DNA from: Clostridium sp. TW13
GTDB lineage: Bacteria > Bacillota > Clostridia > Clostridiales > Clostridiaceae
Assembly: GCF_024345225.1 (NCBI RefSeq)
Contig: NZ_BROD01000001.1
Span: 3,963,501-4,027,500 of the forward strand
Length of the DNA: 64,000 nt
Reading direction: 5' to 3'
This document shows, piece by piece, positions 45,026-54,039 of this stretch. The notes under the pieces were generated by a model. The model made no database searches and was not told the origin of the DNA. It saw only the letters and a list, made by a program, of their open reading frames with translations. The position numbers and the translations under genes were made by a program. The number at the start of each line of letters is the position of its first letter. The stretch's first letter is position 1.

Positions 45026-48000
45026 ACTTATCTAAGTAGAATAGATACAGAAATTTATAACTAACTTTTCTGCCAAGTATTTTTTCTAATGCTTCTGAAT
45101 AGTACTCCATTTGGATTCTGTATCTATCTACAATTTTTTGTTCATTGCCTTCTTCTACATAGTCAGTCTTATAATCTAATAATACAATTTCACCTTTATA
45201 TTCAAAGAAGCAATCTATTATTCCTTGTAGTCTGACCACCTCATCCTTATATTTATCAACCAATTCTTCAGTTGATAATTTACTTGCAGGAATGTGGGTT
45301 ACAAAAGGTAGTTCTCTTTGAAGTAATTTTCCTTCCTTGTGACATTCTAAAACTTTCATCCCTATATCACTTTTAAAGAACTTCCAAACCTTAAACTTAT
45401 TCACAACCTTAGCCTCTTCTTCTCTTAAGAGTTCATCTGACACCATAGAATCTATCTGTTCTTGTATAATATCCGGAGTATAAACTTTATCTAAATCTAG
45501 ATGCTGCATAACAAAATGCACAGCTGTACCTTTCTCTGCTGATGTTAGCCCCTTATCCTCTGATAAAAATTTAGGTTTTCTAACATATTCACTCTCATAA
45601 AGCTTAAATATTGGTTCTTCTATCTCTATAGCCTGCTTCTTCAAATCTGAAACTGAAACATTGGACGGCAAATAAACTATCTTCTCATAATCATAAGCAT
45701 ACTCTAATCTATTTTTAATTTCTTCTCTTATTTCAACTTGTGAATTATTCATCCATTCTGTATCGTATTTATCCACAGCCAATAATTTTTCTTCCACAGT
45801 TAACATGGATTTAGTCCACAATTCCACAGACCAAGTAGAATAATCATCTCTAATCTTTATATCATTTCTGCCATTTCTCAAAAGTTCCCCATCTTTATGT
45901 CTTGCCACAGATATAGCAATCCAATCAAGATAGCATTTTAAATTTAGTATCTCCCTTGGAGATATCGTATTATCTGTAGTTACTGAAGTTGCTGCTCTTG
46001 CCCATTTTTCAACAGTTTTCTGAAAATCATTTACTTTCCCAGTTAAAATAAGTTTTTCTTTTGCTCTAGTCAAAGCCACATACAAAACTCTTATTTCTTC
46101 AGAGTAAACCTCCAGCTTCTTCTTTTCTCTTATAGCAAGTTTAGCTAAAGATGAATTTGTAATTCTCTTGCTTAAGTCAACAAAATTAGGTCCATAACCA
46201 AGCTCCTCATGCAAAAGCACATCATTTCTTAAATCCATAAGATTAATTTGTTTCCCACAGCCAGCTAATATAACCACAGGAAACTCTAGCCCTTTGCTCT
46301 TGTGAATACTCATAATTCTTACTACATCCTCATTTTCTCCGAGAACTTTGGCACTTCCCATATCTCCACTAGACTTTTTAAGCTTGTTAATAAAATTTAT
46401 AAAGTTAAATACACCCTTTAATGAAGTCTGTTGAAATTGTTTTGCTCTTTGAAATAAAACCTTAAGGTTTGCCTGCCTCTTAACTCCATTACTCATAGCC
46501 CCAACAAATCCATAATAAGATGTGTCCATCATTAAAAACCAAATAAATTCATCCACAGGCATATATTCTGATTTTCTTCTCCATTCATTTAACTTCTCAA
46601 TGAACCTTGAACATTTACCTACTAACTCTTGGTTTATACTAACCTTTTCAGATAGATCTCTCTCACCATCAGCAATTTCTTTAACTATATCATAGTAATA
46701 TTTTTGTTCTTCATTTGATTTAATTAACAACCTAAGATCACTAAGTTCCTCTGCACTAAATGAGAATATAGGAGATCTTAATGCTGCTAATGTGTGAATG
46801 TCCTGAAGAGGATTATCTATTATGTGAAGTAATGACATCATTGTTCTTATCTCCACTGCATCAAAGTAACCTGAACCTGCGTCTGAGTATACAGGTATAC
46901 CTGCTGCTCCCAGTTCATCCACTAGGATTTCTGCCCACGACTTCACTGTTCTAAGAAGTATAACAATATCCTTATAGGTAGCCCTTCTGTATTTCTCTAA
47001 GCTCTTATCCCAAACCAAATAAGGCTTCTCTCCATGTATAAGATTATTGATTCTCTTAGCAACGATCCTTGCCTCATATTGAATAGAATCTAAATTTTCC
47101 TCCTCATCAACATTTTCTGTAACTTCATCTTCATTTTCTGGTTCTTCCTTCTTACTCTCACCAGCTAAGTCCAATATATGAAGTTCCACCTTTCCTGCTA
47201 TATTACTGTTTTCTAATTCAGCTTCATTGATATCATAACAGTTATCAATAGTAGGTTTCTCATAATTTGCTCCTAGATTCAAGGCTTCCCCCTCATCATA
47301 ATCCAGCTCTCCTACTGACTCAGACATTATATTGTAGAAAATAAAATTAGCTGCATCTAATATTTCTTTTCTACTTCTAAAGTTTTTGAATAATAATACT
47401 TTTTCGTTTTTTATATTCTTATCAATAGCTGCTTCGTCCATTGCATCAATTGTGATTTCACTTTCACCAACACTTTTTTGGCTTTGTACATAGGTATTAT
47501 ATTTTTGCAAAAATAACTCTGGTCTTGCTTGCCTAAATCTATAAATACTCTGCTTTACATCACCAACCATAAATACATTAGGAACATCACAATACTTTCT
47601 TGAAACCATATCTATAATAGTTTCTTGAACATTATTACTATCTTGATACTCATCCACAAACACTTCTTCAAACTTTTCTCTATAATTTAAAGCCACCTTA
47701 GAAGGAACTATGTTTCCCTCCTCATCTAGAGAAGTTAGTATCTGCAAACAAATATGTTCCATATCATTAAAGTCGATCATATTACGTTCTTTCTTTTTGT
47801 CTTTATAAGCCTGGTTAAAATCTAGAACAAGACTTGATAAAGTTCTCATGAATGGATACAAGCTTTGAGTCTGTTCTAGTAACTGCTCGATGCTCATACC
47901 ATTCAATCCATTAGAAATTTTAGTACTGTCCTTCTTCATTTGGTCTCTTGCACTCTTAAACATTTCTTGAGAATCTACATCTTGAATTTCATTCTTTTTT

Positions 48001-48860
48001 ACTGTCTTAAGCTTTCCAAATTTTATTGAACTTAAGGCTAAAAGTGTTTTTTCTAGTCCATGTGAACAGTTTTCTCTAAGCTTATTAATGATTTGCAAAT
48101 CATCTTCAACATTTTCAATGTATTTATCCATACCTTCAACTTCATAGCATACTCTAGATACATTTTTATAAGAATTATATATACTTTCTAGTTGAAGATT
48201 TATATTTTCTTGTATTATTTTCACCCAATTACTATTATTAAGATCTTCCTTAGTACTTACATTAAAGTCTTCAGATTTCTCTTTAAGCCATTGCTCTGGC
48301 CAAGGTCCACTCATTGCAAAAGAATATATTTGTAATACTAATTCCTTAAGCTTAAAATCATCCTTGCTGCTTCCATAAGCCTCAACTAAGTCTAAGAAAC
48401 TGGTATCGCCCTCATTATACTTATCCTCAAACACATCATTAATAATTTCATTCTGTAAAATAGCACACTCAGTAGCATCTCCAATTCTAAAGCCTGGATC
48501 CAAGTCTAACTCATGAAAATTATTTTTTATTACATCTAAGCAGAAAGAGTGCATGGTAGTAATACTTGCTCCACTCAATAATGTAAGCTGCTTCGCTAAA
48601 ATTGTTGAATTAGGATTGGATTCAAGTTCTTTTGAAATTGCTTCTCCTATTCTTTCTCTCATCTCAGAAGCTACTGCTGATGTGAACGTAACTACTAGTA
48701 ATCTATCTATATCCACAGGATTGTTCTTATCTGTTATCATCTTTATTATTCTCTCAACCAAAACAGCTGTTTTACCTGAACCTGCAGCAGCTGCTACCAA
48801 AAGGTTCTCTCCTCTTGTGTTAATGGCTCTTAGTTGTTCCTCTGTCCACTTAGTTGCCAT
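45012..48860 (-). CDS. addA: Helicase-nuclease subunit AddA
   Basis: This is a UvrD-like helicase with Walker A AAAAGSGKTAVLV close to the start, VDEYQDSNNVQ (Walker B), VGDVKQSIYRFRQA, and IMSIHKSKGLEFPVV and VLYVALTRAKEKL (late helicase motifs). The RecB-type nuclease domain follows at the C-terminus (LQGIIDCFFEY, LLDYKTDYV). I start it at the ATG at 48858-48860 with GGAGG eight bases upstream, giving 1282 residues; this ATG lies inside the last codons of addB, so the two are coupled. AddAB processes double-strand breaks and stops at Chi-like sites. Confidence 0.97.
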   Translation of the reverse strand: MATKWTEEQLRAINTRGENLLVAAAAGSGKTAVLVERIIKMITDKNNPVDIDRLLVVTFTSAVASEMRERIGEAISKELESNPNSTILAKQLTLLSGASITTMHSFCLDVIKNNFHELDLDPGFRIGDATECAILQNEIINDVFEDKYNEGDTSFLDLVEAYGSSKDDFKLKELVLQIYSFAMSGPWPEQWLKEKSEDFNVSTKEDLNNSNWVKIIQENINLQLESIYNSYKNVSRVCYEVEGMDKYIENVEDDLQIINKLRENCSHGLEKTLLALSSIKFGKLKTVKKNEIQDVDSQEMFKSARDQMKKDSTKISNGLNGMSIEQLLEQTQSLYPFMRTLSSLVLDFNQAYKDKKKERNMIDFNDMEHICLQILTSLDEEGNIVPSKVALNYREKFEEVFVDEYQDSNNVQETIIDMVSRKYCDVPNVFMVGDVKQSIYRFRQARPELFLQKYNTYVQSQKSVGESEITIDAMDEAAIDKNIKNEKVLLFKNFRSRKEILDAANFIFYNIMSESVGELDYDEGEALNLGANYEKPTIDNCYDINEAELENSNIAGKVELHILDLAGESKKEEPENEDEVTENVDEEENLDSIQYEARIVAKRINNLIHGEKPYLVWDKSLEKYRRATYKDIVILLRTVKSWAEILVDELGAAGIPVYSDAGSGYFDAVEIRTMMSLLHIIDNPLQDIHTLAALRSPIFSFSAEELSDLRLLIKSNEEQKYYYDIVKEIADGERDLSEKVSINQELVGKCSRFIEKLNEWRRKSEYMPVDEFIWFLMMDTSYYGFVGAMSNGVKRQANLKVLFQRAKQFQQTSLKGVFNFINFINKLKKSSGDMGSAKVLGENEDVVRIMSIHKSKGLEFPVVILAGCGKQINLMDLRNDVLLHEELGYGPNFVDLSKRITNSSLAKLAIREKKKLEVYSEEIRVLYVALTRAKEKLILTGKVNDFQKTVEKWARAATSVTTDNTISPREILNLKCYLDWIAISVARHKDGELLRNGRNDIKIRDDYSTWSVELWTKSMLTVEEKLLAVDKYDTEWMNNSQVEIREEIKNRLEYAYDYEKIVYLPSNVSVSDLKKQAIEIEEPIFKLYESEYVRKPKFLSEDKGLTSAEKGTAVHFVMQHLDLDKVYTPDIIQEQIDSMVSDELLREEEAKVVNKFKVWKFFKSDIGMKVLECHKEGKLLQRELPFVTHIPASKLSTEELVDKYKDEVVRLQGIIDCFFEYKGEIVLLDYKTDYVEEGNEQKIVDRYRIQMEYYSEALEKILGRKVSYKFLYLFYLDKSIEV

Positions 48861-51800
48861 CCTCATCACCTCCAAGTAAGATGCCAGTTTCCTTCTGCAT
48901 ATCTGCCCAAACCTCTTCCTTTGGTTTTGCATTTATAAATCTATAACTGTTATCTGCAACATTAGTATCAAACTGACATATAGATGAATAATCACAATAC
49001 TTACATTGAGTTTGAAGCTTTTGTTTTATTGGTTCTATTCTTATTCTTCCACTAAGCATTTCTGTACATAATTCAATCATCTTATCATTTACATACTTTC
49101 TCAATATATCAAATTGCTTTTCTGTTATTACAGCACTGCTCTTTAAGAAATCTCCATCCTTTTTAAATCCTGCTGGTATTATCAACGAACTTCCCTCAAT
49201 GTCATTATCCATAGATTTAATTAGTTGAGGATCCTTAAGCATAAGTCCATCAAGTTTTAGCTTGCTAAGAACTTCTTCTTTAAGCTTTTCCTCGGAAATA
49301 TCACTGTTAGCCTTGATAAATGGATCATCTATTCTAAAATAGAATATAGCTCCAGGCAAAGCTTGCTTTTCTATTATATATTGTGAATTCTTAATTAAAG
49401 CATCCAAATATACTAACAATTGAATCTGTATACCATAATATAATTCTGATAAATCAAACTTCTTCTGTCCTGTTTTATAATCAATTATCCTTATATAAGT
49501 ATCTCCATCAATATTTACAGTATCAATTCTATCAATTCTACCTGTTAAAAATACTTCTTCACCAGAAGGCAACTGCAACTTTATAGGATCACCTTCCTTG
49601 AAACTACCAAAAGCATACTCATTTTTAAAGATTTCAAAATTACTCTTTCTCATCTGCTCTGAAATCACCGTTACAGACCTTGTAAGCATTCTTTTAAACC
49701 TATCTGTAAAATATCTATATCTATTAGAACTATTGAATATAGAGCTTTTATTCTGCTCTAGTTGCTTATCTACTAAGTCATTTATCTTAGTCTTACATTG
49801 TTCAAAGCTTAAATCACTCCAAGTTAAGTTTTCAGTTCTTATTTCATTAGTAAATTCATCTAGTATCTCATGCATAAAACTACCTAGATCTGGTGCAGTA
49901 AGTTCATATATCTTTCTATCCTTAGCTTTCAACCCATACTTAACATAATAAGCAAAAGGACACTTTGCATAACTTTCTATTCTTGATATATTAAATACAA
50001 GCCTATCTCCTGTTTCGTATAACTTCTTTATTTTCTCTCTATTTATGTCTTCTGCTTGGTTTGTATAACTTAAGGCCTCTAGCATGTCATGAGTTCTATT
50101 CTGCCACTCTTCATTTGAATTGAACCAATGATATACCTCTAGCCAATAGTTTTCATATTCCTTCTTTTCTGATATGTTTCTAGCTTTACATATGAATTCA
50201 TTAAATGTTGGTATTGGTGTAGAAACCCTAGGTAGCTCATCTAAAAATTCATCTCTAACATATATATCACTTTCTTCTTGTAACTTTGTGAATATCTTCT
50301 TTATTCTTGGAATAATAATAGATTGTCTCAAAGCCTTTCCCTCAAAATCAGAAGCAGCATAAGTTAATACTAGATACTCTCTTGCTATACTTAAAATATT
50401 ATAAACAAGATGTTGTTCCTCTCTTGCTTTAGTTTTGGTATCTGAAGCTAGTTCCACATCTTTCTCTTTTAATGACTGCCTATCCCTATCTGAAAGTATA
50501 CCCTCTTCTTTATTAATAGCTGGTATTATACCATCATTAACACCAACTACATATAGAGCTCTAACTTCTCTACTTTTAATTCTTGCCACATCTCCAATAG
50601 TTACTTGATCTAAGGCTAAAGGTATTAATGCCATCTCGTATTTTTGGAATCCCATATTTAAAATTCTTGAGAATTCCTGAAAATCTACAACCTCATCTCC
50701 TAATACCTCTACCCCTTCATCTAAGACCTCCATAATTATATCTAGTACCTTTGAATACTCTGTTGCCTTATCTATTACTTCTTCTTCTTGGAAGTGCTGA
50801 ATTATTTTCTCCATTCTCTCTAAGATATTAAAATCATTTAAAAATTCATATAAAGCTGCACAATAATCTTTTACTTTGCTTTTTCCTGATACCTTCTTGT
50901 AGAATGCCTCTACAGTCTCCATAATATATTGCCTTGTTTCATCTATCTCATTTAGTAGCCTTATTTCCTCTTGGCTTTTTTCCTTGTCTTTAAAGGAATT
51001 ATATACTGGATATTGCCATGGTTCCTTTGATGTCCATTGATTCTTGCCTTTTATTCCATTGGACAATACATAGTTCTCTAATAAATCTACTGATTTCTTC
51101 TCTACATCTATTAACCCTGTCTTAAGGTACTTAAAAACAGATTCATAATTCCAATTCTTATTCACTATATCAAATAAAGAGTTGATAAGTACAATCAATG
51201 GATTGCTCATTATGTCTTTCTTTTTATCTATATAGCATGGTATTCCATATTGTGCAAATATAACAGCTGCTATTTTCTCATATCCATCTATAGCCCTGCA
51301 TATTACAGATATATCTCTATATCTATAACCTTCCTTCCTAACAAGTCTTAGAATATCTCTTGCTATAAATTCAATCTCATCATAATTGTTATTTGCTTTA
51401 TATATTCTGAGTGCAGAAGGATTATCATTAAACTGTTTGTATGGGTAGGAATAACAATTTCTCTCTAAGTGTAATAACTCAGCTTTATTAAACTTTTTAT
51501 TTTCTTCTTTATTTAGATCAATTACTTCATCCATAGCTATCCTATTTTCTGTCAGCATTTCTTTAAGTCTTTTAAAAGTATTGGAAGTAACCAAAAAAGC
51601 CTCACCTGATTTTCCTCTAGCATCCATGGTTAAAGTAACAGTCATAGACTTTGACTTTTTTAAAAGTTTTTCTATTATAGAGTATTGTATAGGCGTAAAA
51701 CTAGTAAATTCATCAATCAATATATGTGCATCATCAAAACAACTACAGCCATCAAGTTTATCGCTTAACTCTAATAGTTCATCTTCAGAATCAATATATG

Positions 51801-52320
51801 ACTTATGAAGCTTTTCTTGAAAATTTGAATAGATATTTGTCAAATCCCTTATCTTAAGCTTCAAATCCTCTCTATCTTCACCTAAATTCTCCCCCACAGC
51901 TCTTAACATATCCTCATCTATATTATACTTTTTAAACTCTGCTATGGTCTTTGATACTATATCAATAAATCCTTTCTGCCTTGAAGCCACCTTAAAAGCA
52001 GTAAGGTCATCATTTAATTCATTAAGCACCTTTAATATAAGCATACTCTTACCAGAATCCTGCAATCTGTTTTTGGTTATTCCCCCACATTCTGAAAATA
52101 CCTTATGTGCTAACCTCTTAAAACTTAAAACCTCTGTATTTAATTGATATTGTTCTCCCATTTCTCTTAAAAGCTTATTTTCTGTTTCAAAGGTATATTG
52201 CTCTGGAACTAACATAATAACCTTATTGTGTGCATCTTCCTTGATTACTCTCTCTATTTCATCAATGCAGTATTTGCTTTTTCCTGCTCCTGATCTACCT
52301 ATAATAAATTTAAATCCCAT
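48850..52320 (-). CDS. addB: Helicase-nuclease subunit AddB
   Basis: The 1156-residue protein opens with MGFKFIIGRSGAGKSKY (Walker A), contains CPFAYYVKYGL as the first iron-sulfur cysteine region, the nuclease motifs LTGRIDRID and IIDYKTGQKKF, and the closing cysteines CKYCDYSSICQF of a 4Fe-4S cluster. It is the partner of AddA in recombinational repair and recognises Chi. GGAGAGTG precedes the ATG. No iron-sulfur cysteine appears to be lost. Confidence 0.97.
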   Translation of the reverse strand: MGFKFIIGRSGAGKSKYCIDEIERVIKEDAHNKVIMLVPEQYTFETENKLLREMGEQYQLNTEVLSFKRLAHKVFSECGGITKNRLQDSGKSMLILKVLNELNDDLTAFKVASRQKGFIDIVSKTIAEFKKYNIDEDMLRAVGENLGEDREDLKLKIRDLTNIYSNFQEKLHKSYIDSEDELLELSDKLDGCSCFDDAHILIDEFTSFTPIQYSIIEKLLKKSKSMTVTLTMDARGKSGEAFLVTSNTFKRLKEMLTENRIAMDEVIDLNKEENKKFNKAELLHLERNCYSYPYKQFNDNPSALRIYKANNNYDEIEFIARDILRLVRKEGYRYRDISVICRAIDGYEKIAAVIFAQYGIPCYIDKKKDIMSNPLIVLINSLFDIVNKNWNYESVFKYLKTGLIDVEKKSVDLLENYVLSNGIKGKNQWTSKEPWQYPVYNSFKDKEKSQEEIRLLNEIDETRQYIMETVEAFYKKVSGKSKVKDYCAALYEFLNDFNILERMEKIIQHFQEEEVIDKATEYSKVLDIIMEVLDEGVEVLGDEVVDFQEFSRILNMGFQKYEMALIPLALDQVTIGDVARIKSREVRALYVVGVNDGIIPAINKEEGILSDRDRQSLKEKDVELASDTKTKAREEQHLVYNILSIAREYLVLTYAASDFEGKALRQSIIIPRIKKIFTKLQEESDIYVRDEFLDELPRVSTPIPTFNEFICKARNISEKKEYENYWLEVYHWFNSNEEWQNRTHDMLEALSYTNQAEDINREKIKKLYETGDRLVFNISRIESYAKCPFAYYVKYGLKAKDRKIYELTAPDLGSFMHEILDEFTNEIRTENLTWSDLSFEQCKTKINDLVDKQLEQNKSSIFNSSNRYRYFTDRFKRMLTRSVTVISEQMRKSNFEIFKNEYAFGSFKEGDPIKLQLPSGEEVFLTGRIDRIDTVNIDGDTYIRIIDYKTGQKKFDLSELYYGIQIQLLVYLDALIKNSQYIIEKQALPGAIFYFRIDDPFIKANSDISEEKLKEEVLSKLKLDGLMLKDPQLIKSMDNDIEGSSLIIPAGFKKDGDFLKSSAVITEKQFDILRKYVNDKMIELCTEMLSGRIRIEPIKQKLQTQCKYCDYSSICQFDTNVADNSYRFINAKPKEEVWADMQKETGILLGGDEDGN

Positions 52321-52767
52321 TACACACTCTCCTATTTGTAGTAAATCATATATATGTTCAAAATATAGTAATCTACATATTGTGCCTGCTATACTTGATG
52401 TTCATATAGAATACTATTTACATCTTATATGGTATAACTCTGTCCATTTATCATCACTCTATGCACATAACATTCTCATTCACTAAAAATCTTATATTAA
52501 TATAATTTTATTATAACATTCAGTAATTAAACCCAAGTAATACTTTTTTCAAATGTTGACTATTTAAAATATAAACAATGCTCTGTTTAGAAATCTTTCA
52601 TGATTTTTTATATCTCCATTTATATAATCAACAATGGAAAATTAGATAAATATAAATTCACTCCAGCAGTCATAAAACCTTATATAATTTTCTATATGTA
52701 AGAAAAGAGAATACACGCTGATGTATCCTCTCCTTAAAATTATTGCAAGTTTAAGTTTCCTCATAGA
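52321..52767. other. Gap between addB and the tRNA-Ser cluster
   Basis: This AT-rich stretch should contain the addBA promoter. I see no gene with codon use or a ribosome site that I can support. Confidence 0.5.
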
Positions 52768-52801
52768 AAATAAAAAACACCTAGAATAAATTCTAGGTGT
52801 T
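52768..52801 (-). terminator. Terminator downstream of tRNA-Ser(GCT)
   Basis: An 11-base stem (AACACCTAGAA at 52776-52786 with 52791-52801) directly follows the tRNA on the minus strand and continues into TTTTATTTTC. Confidence 0.9.
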
Positions 52802-52892
52802 TGGCGGAGAAAGAGGGATTTGAACCCTCGCACCGGTTGCCCGATCTACGCCCTTAGCAGGGGCGCCTCTTCAGCCACTTGAGTATTTCTCC
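52802..52892 (-). tRNA. tRNA-Ser(GCT)
   Basis: This 91-base class II tRNA has acceptor GGAGAAA/TTTCTCC, anticodon loop CTGCTAA giving GCT (Ser, AGC/AGT), a long variable arm, T-arm GGTTCAAATCC and an encoded CCA. Confidence 0.95.
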
Positions 52893-52928
52893 ATGTGCCC
52901 TACCAAAATATAATATTATATTTTTTAA

Positions 52929-53019
52929 TGGCGGAGAGATAGGGATTCGAACCCTAGGTACCCGCAAAGGTACGCCGGTTTTCAAGACCGGTGCCTTAAA
53001 CCAACTCGACCATCTCTCC
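52929..53019 (-). tRNA. tRNA-Ser(TGA), copy 1
   Basis: This 91-base class II tRNA has acceptor GGAGAGA/TCTCTCC, anticodon loop CTTGAAA giving TGA (Ser, TCN codons), a long variable arm and encoded CCA. It is identical over its whole length to the gene at 53608-53698, about 590 bases away. Confidence 0.95.
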
Positions 53020-53099
53020 ATGTCAACGACAATTAGAATTATATCAAGGTTTATTTTATATGTCAACATATTCACTAAAAATTTTTTTAAATTTTTTTA

Positions 53100-53429
53100 T
53101 TAATTTATTTTCTCTGCCTTAATAATAAATTTTGTATGCTTTAGATAAGTAATTTTATATTTGGTATCTGGTTTAACCCCAGCTCCAAAAAACCAGTTAT
53201 TTTCTTCAACCTCAATATTATTAATACAAATTGAAAAGATAGATCTACCACCTCTTACTTCTGTAACTACTCCTTCAGTAGATAAAAAATCATCAGTAAC
53301 TAATGAAGGAATATCTCTAATGGAAGGTACTTCAATAAAAATCAGAAAAAATATAAAAATTGCAATGCACATAAGTTGAAACAAGTGTGCAAAAATTAAT
53401 TTTGTTTTGAAAAAAAAGTTACTTTCCAA
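53100..53429 (-). CDS. Small membrane-anchored protein of unknown function
   Basis: This 109-residue frame has one hydrophobic segment near residues 12-33 (IFAHLFQLMCIAIFIFFLIF) and a polar, beta-rich tail (STEGVVTEVRGGRSIFSICI, KYKITYLKHTKFIIKAEKI) that would lie outside the membrane. I recognise no family. It starts with TTG and the ribosome site is weak, so the true start is unsure. It lies between the two identical tRNA-Ser(TGA) genes. Non-random composition of the tail supports a real gene. Confidence 0.5.
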   Translation of the reverse strand: MESNFFFKTKLIFAHLFQLMCIAIFIFFLIFIEVPSIRDIPSLVTDDFLSTEGVVTEVRGGRSIFSICINNIEVEENNWFFGAGVKPDTKYKITYLKHTKFIIKAEKIN

Positions 53430-53563
53430 AACAAATTATATATTAACTTGCCTTGAAAAATAACTAAAAAAATAATCTCCAATTATTACATCTTAGAAAA
53501 TCATACAACTTGTACTATCAATCATCTGATTCTTCTTTAAACAAAACTTCACCACAAAATAAC

Positions 53564-53600
53564 AAAAGAGATAGCCGTTACAATCTAACAACCATCTCTT
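53564..53600 (-). terminator. Terminator downstream of tRNA-Ser(TGA) copy 2
   Basis: An imperfect 14-base stem with GU pairs (53567-53580 with 53586-53599) lies eight bases after the tRNA on the minus strand and is followed by TTTTGTTATT. Confidence 0.65.
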
Positions 53601-53607
53601 AAGTCTC

Positions 53608-53698
53608 TGGCGGAGAGATAGGGATTCGAACCCTAGGTACCCGCAAAGGTACGCCGGTTTTCAAGACCGGTGCCTTAAACCAACTCGACCATCTCTCC
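53608..53698 (-). tRNA. tRNA-Ser(TGA), copy 2
   Basis: Identical in sequence to the gene at 52929-53019, including the TGA anticodon and CCA end. It has its own terminator. Confidence 0.95.
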
Positions 53699-53795
53699 AT
53701 ACGCTACAAGAGATATTATATCAAATACTCGAACTATGTCAATATCTTTTTTATACTTTTTAAGATAAATTGTAGAAATTTAATTTTCTACGTAC

Positions 53796-54026
53796 CTAAT
53801 CCTTTGAAATATTTCTAGTAGCAATAATGTCTATTCCTGTATTTAAAATATTTTTACAAATTAAATCTCCTATTTTTACAGGCGCCCCTACATATATTCT
53901 ACTTAAAACTTTAGATATCTCTATCCAAAAGCTAGTATCTATAATATCACTACTTTTAACTGATACTATATTATATGATTTAGAGCCCTTAACCCTAACA
54001 ACACTAGTAAAAACGTCTTTACTCAT
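53796..54026 (-). CDS. Short DUF1667-like protein
   Basis: The C-terminal half (SKVLSRIYVGAPVKIGDLIC, then GTGIDIIATRN) matches the end of DUF1667 proteins, which accompany glycerol-3-phosphate-dehydrogenase-like flavoproteins. The usual N-terminal half with its cysteine pairs is missing, leaving about 76 residues. I start it at the ATG at 54024-54026, preceded by GGGGGAGAG. It begins 13 bases after the flavoprotein gene and is surely in the same transcript. It may be a shortened partner that has lost the metal or cluster site. Confidence 0.65.
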   Translation of the reverse strand: MSKDVFTSVVRVKGSKSYNIVSVKSSDIIDTSFWIEISKVLSRIYVGAPVKIGDLICKNILNTGIDIIATRNISKD

Positions 54027-54039
54027 ACTCTCCCCCAAA

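Noticed and set aside
52854..53103. Frames of about 73 codons on both strands
   Set aside because: They run through tRNA-Ser genes and are artefacts of the conserved GC-rich tRNA sequence.
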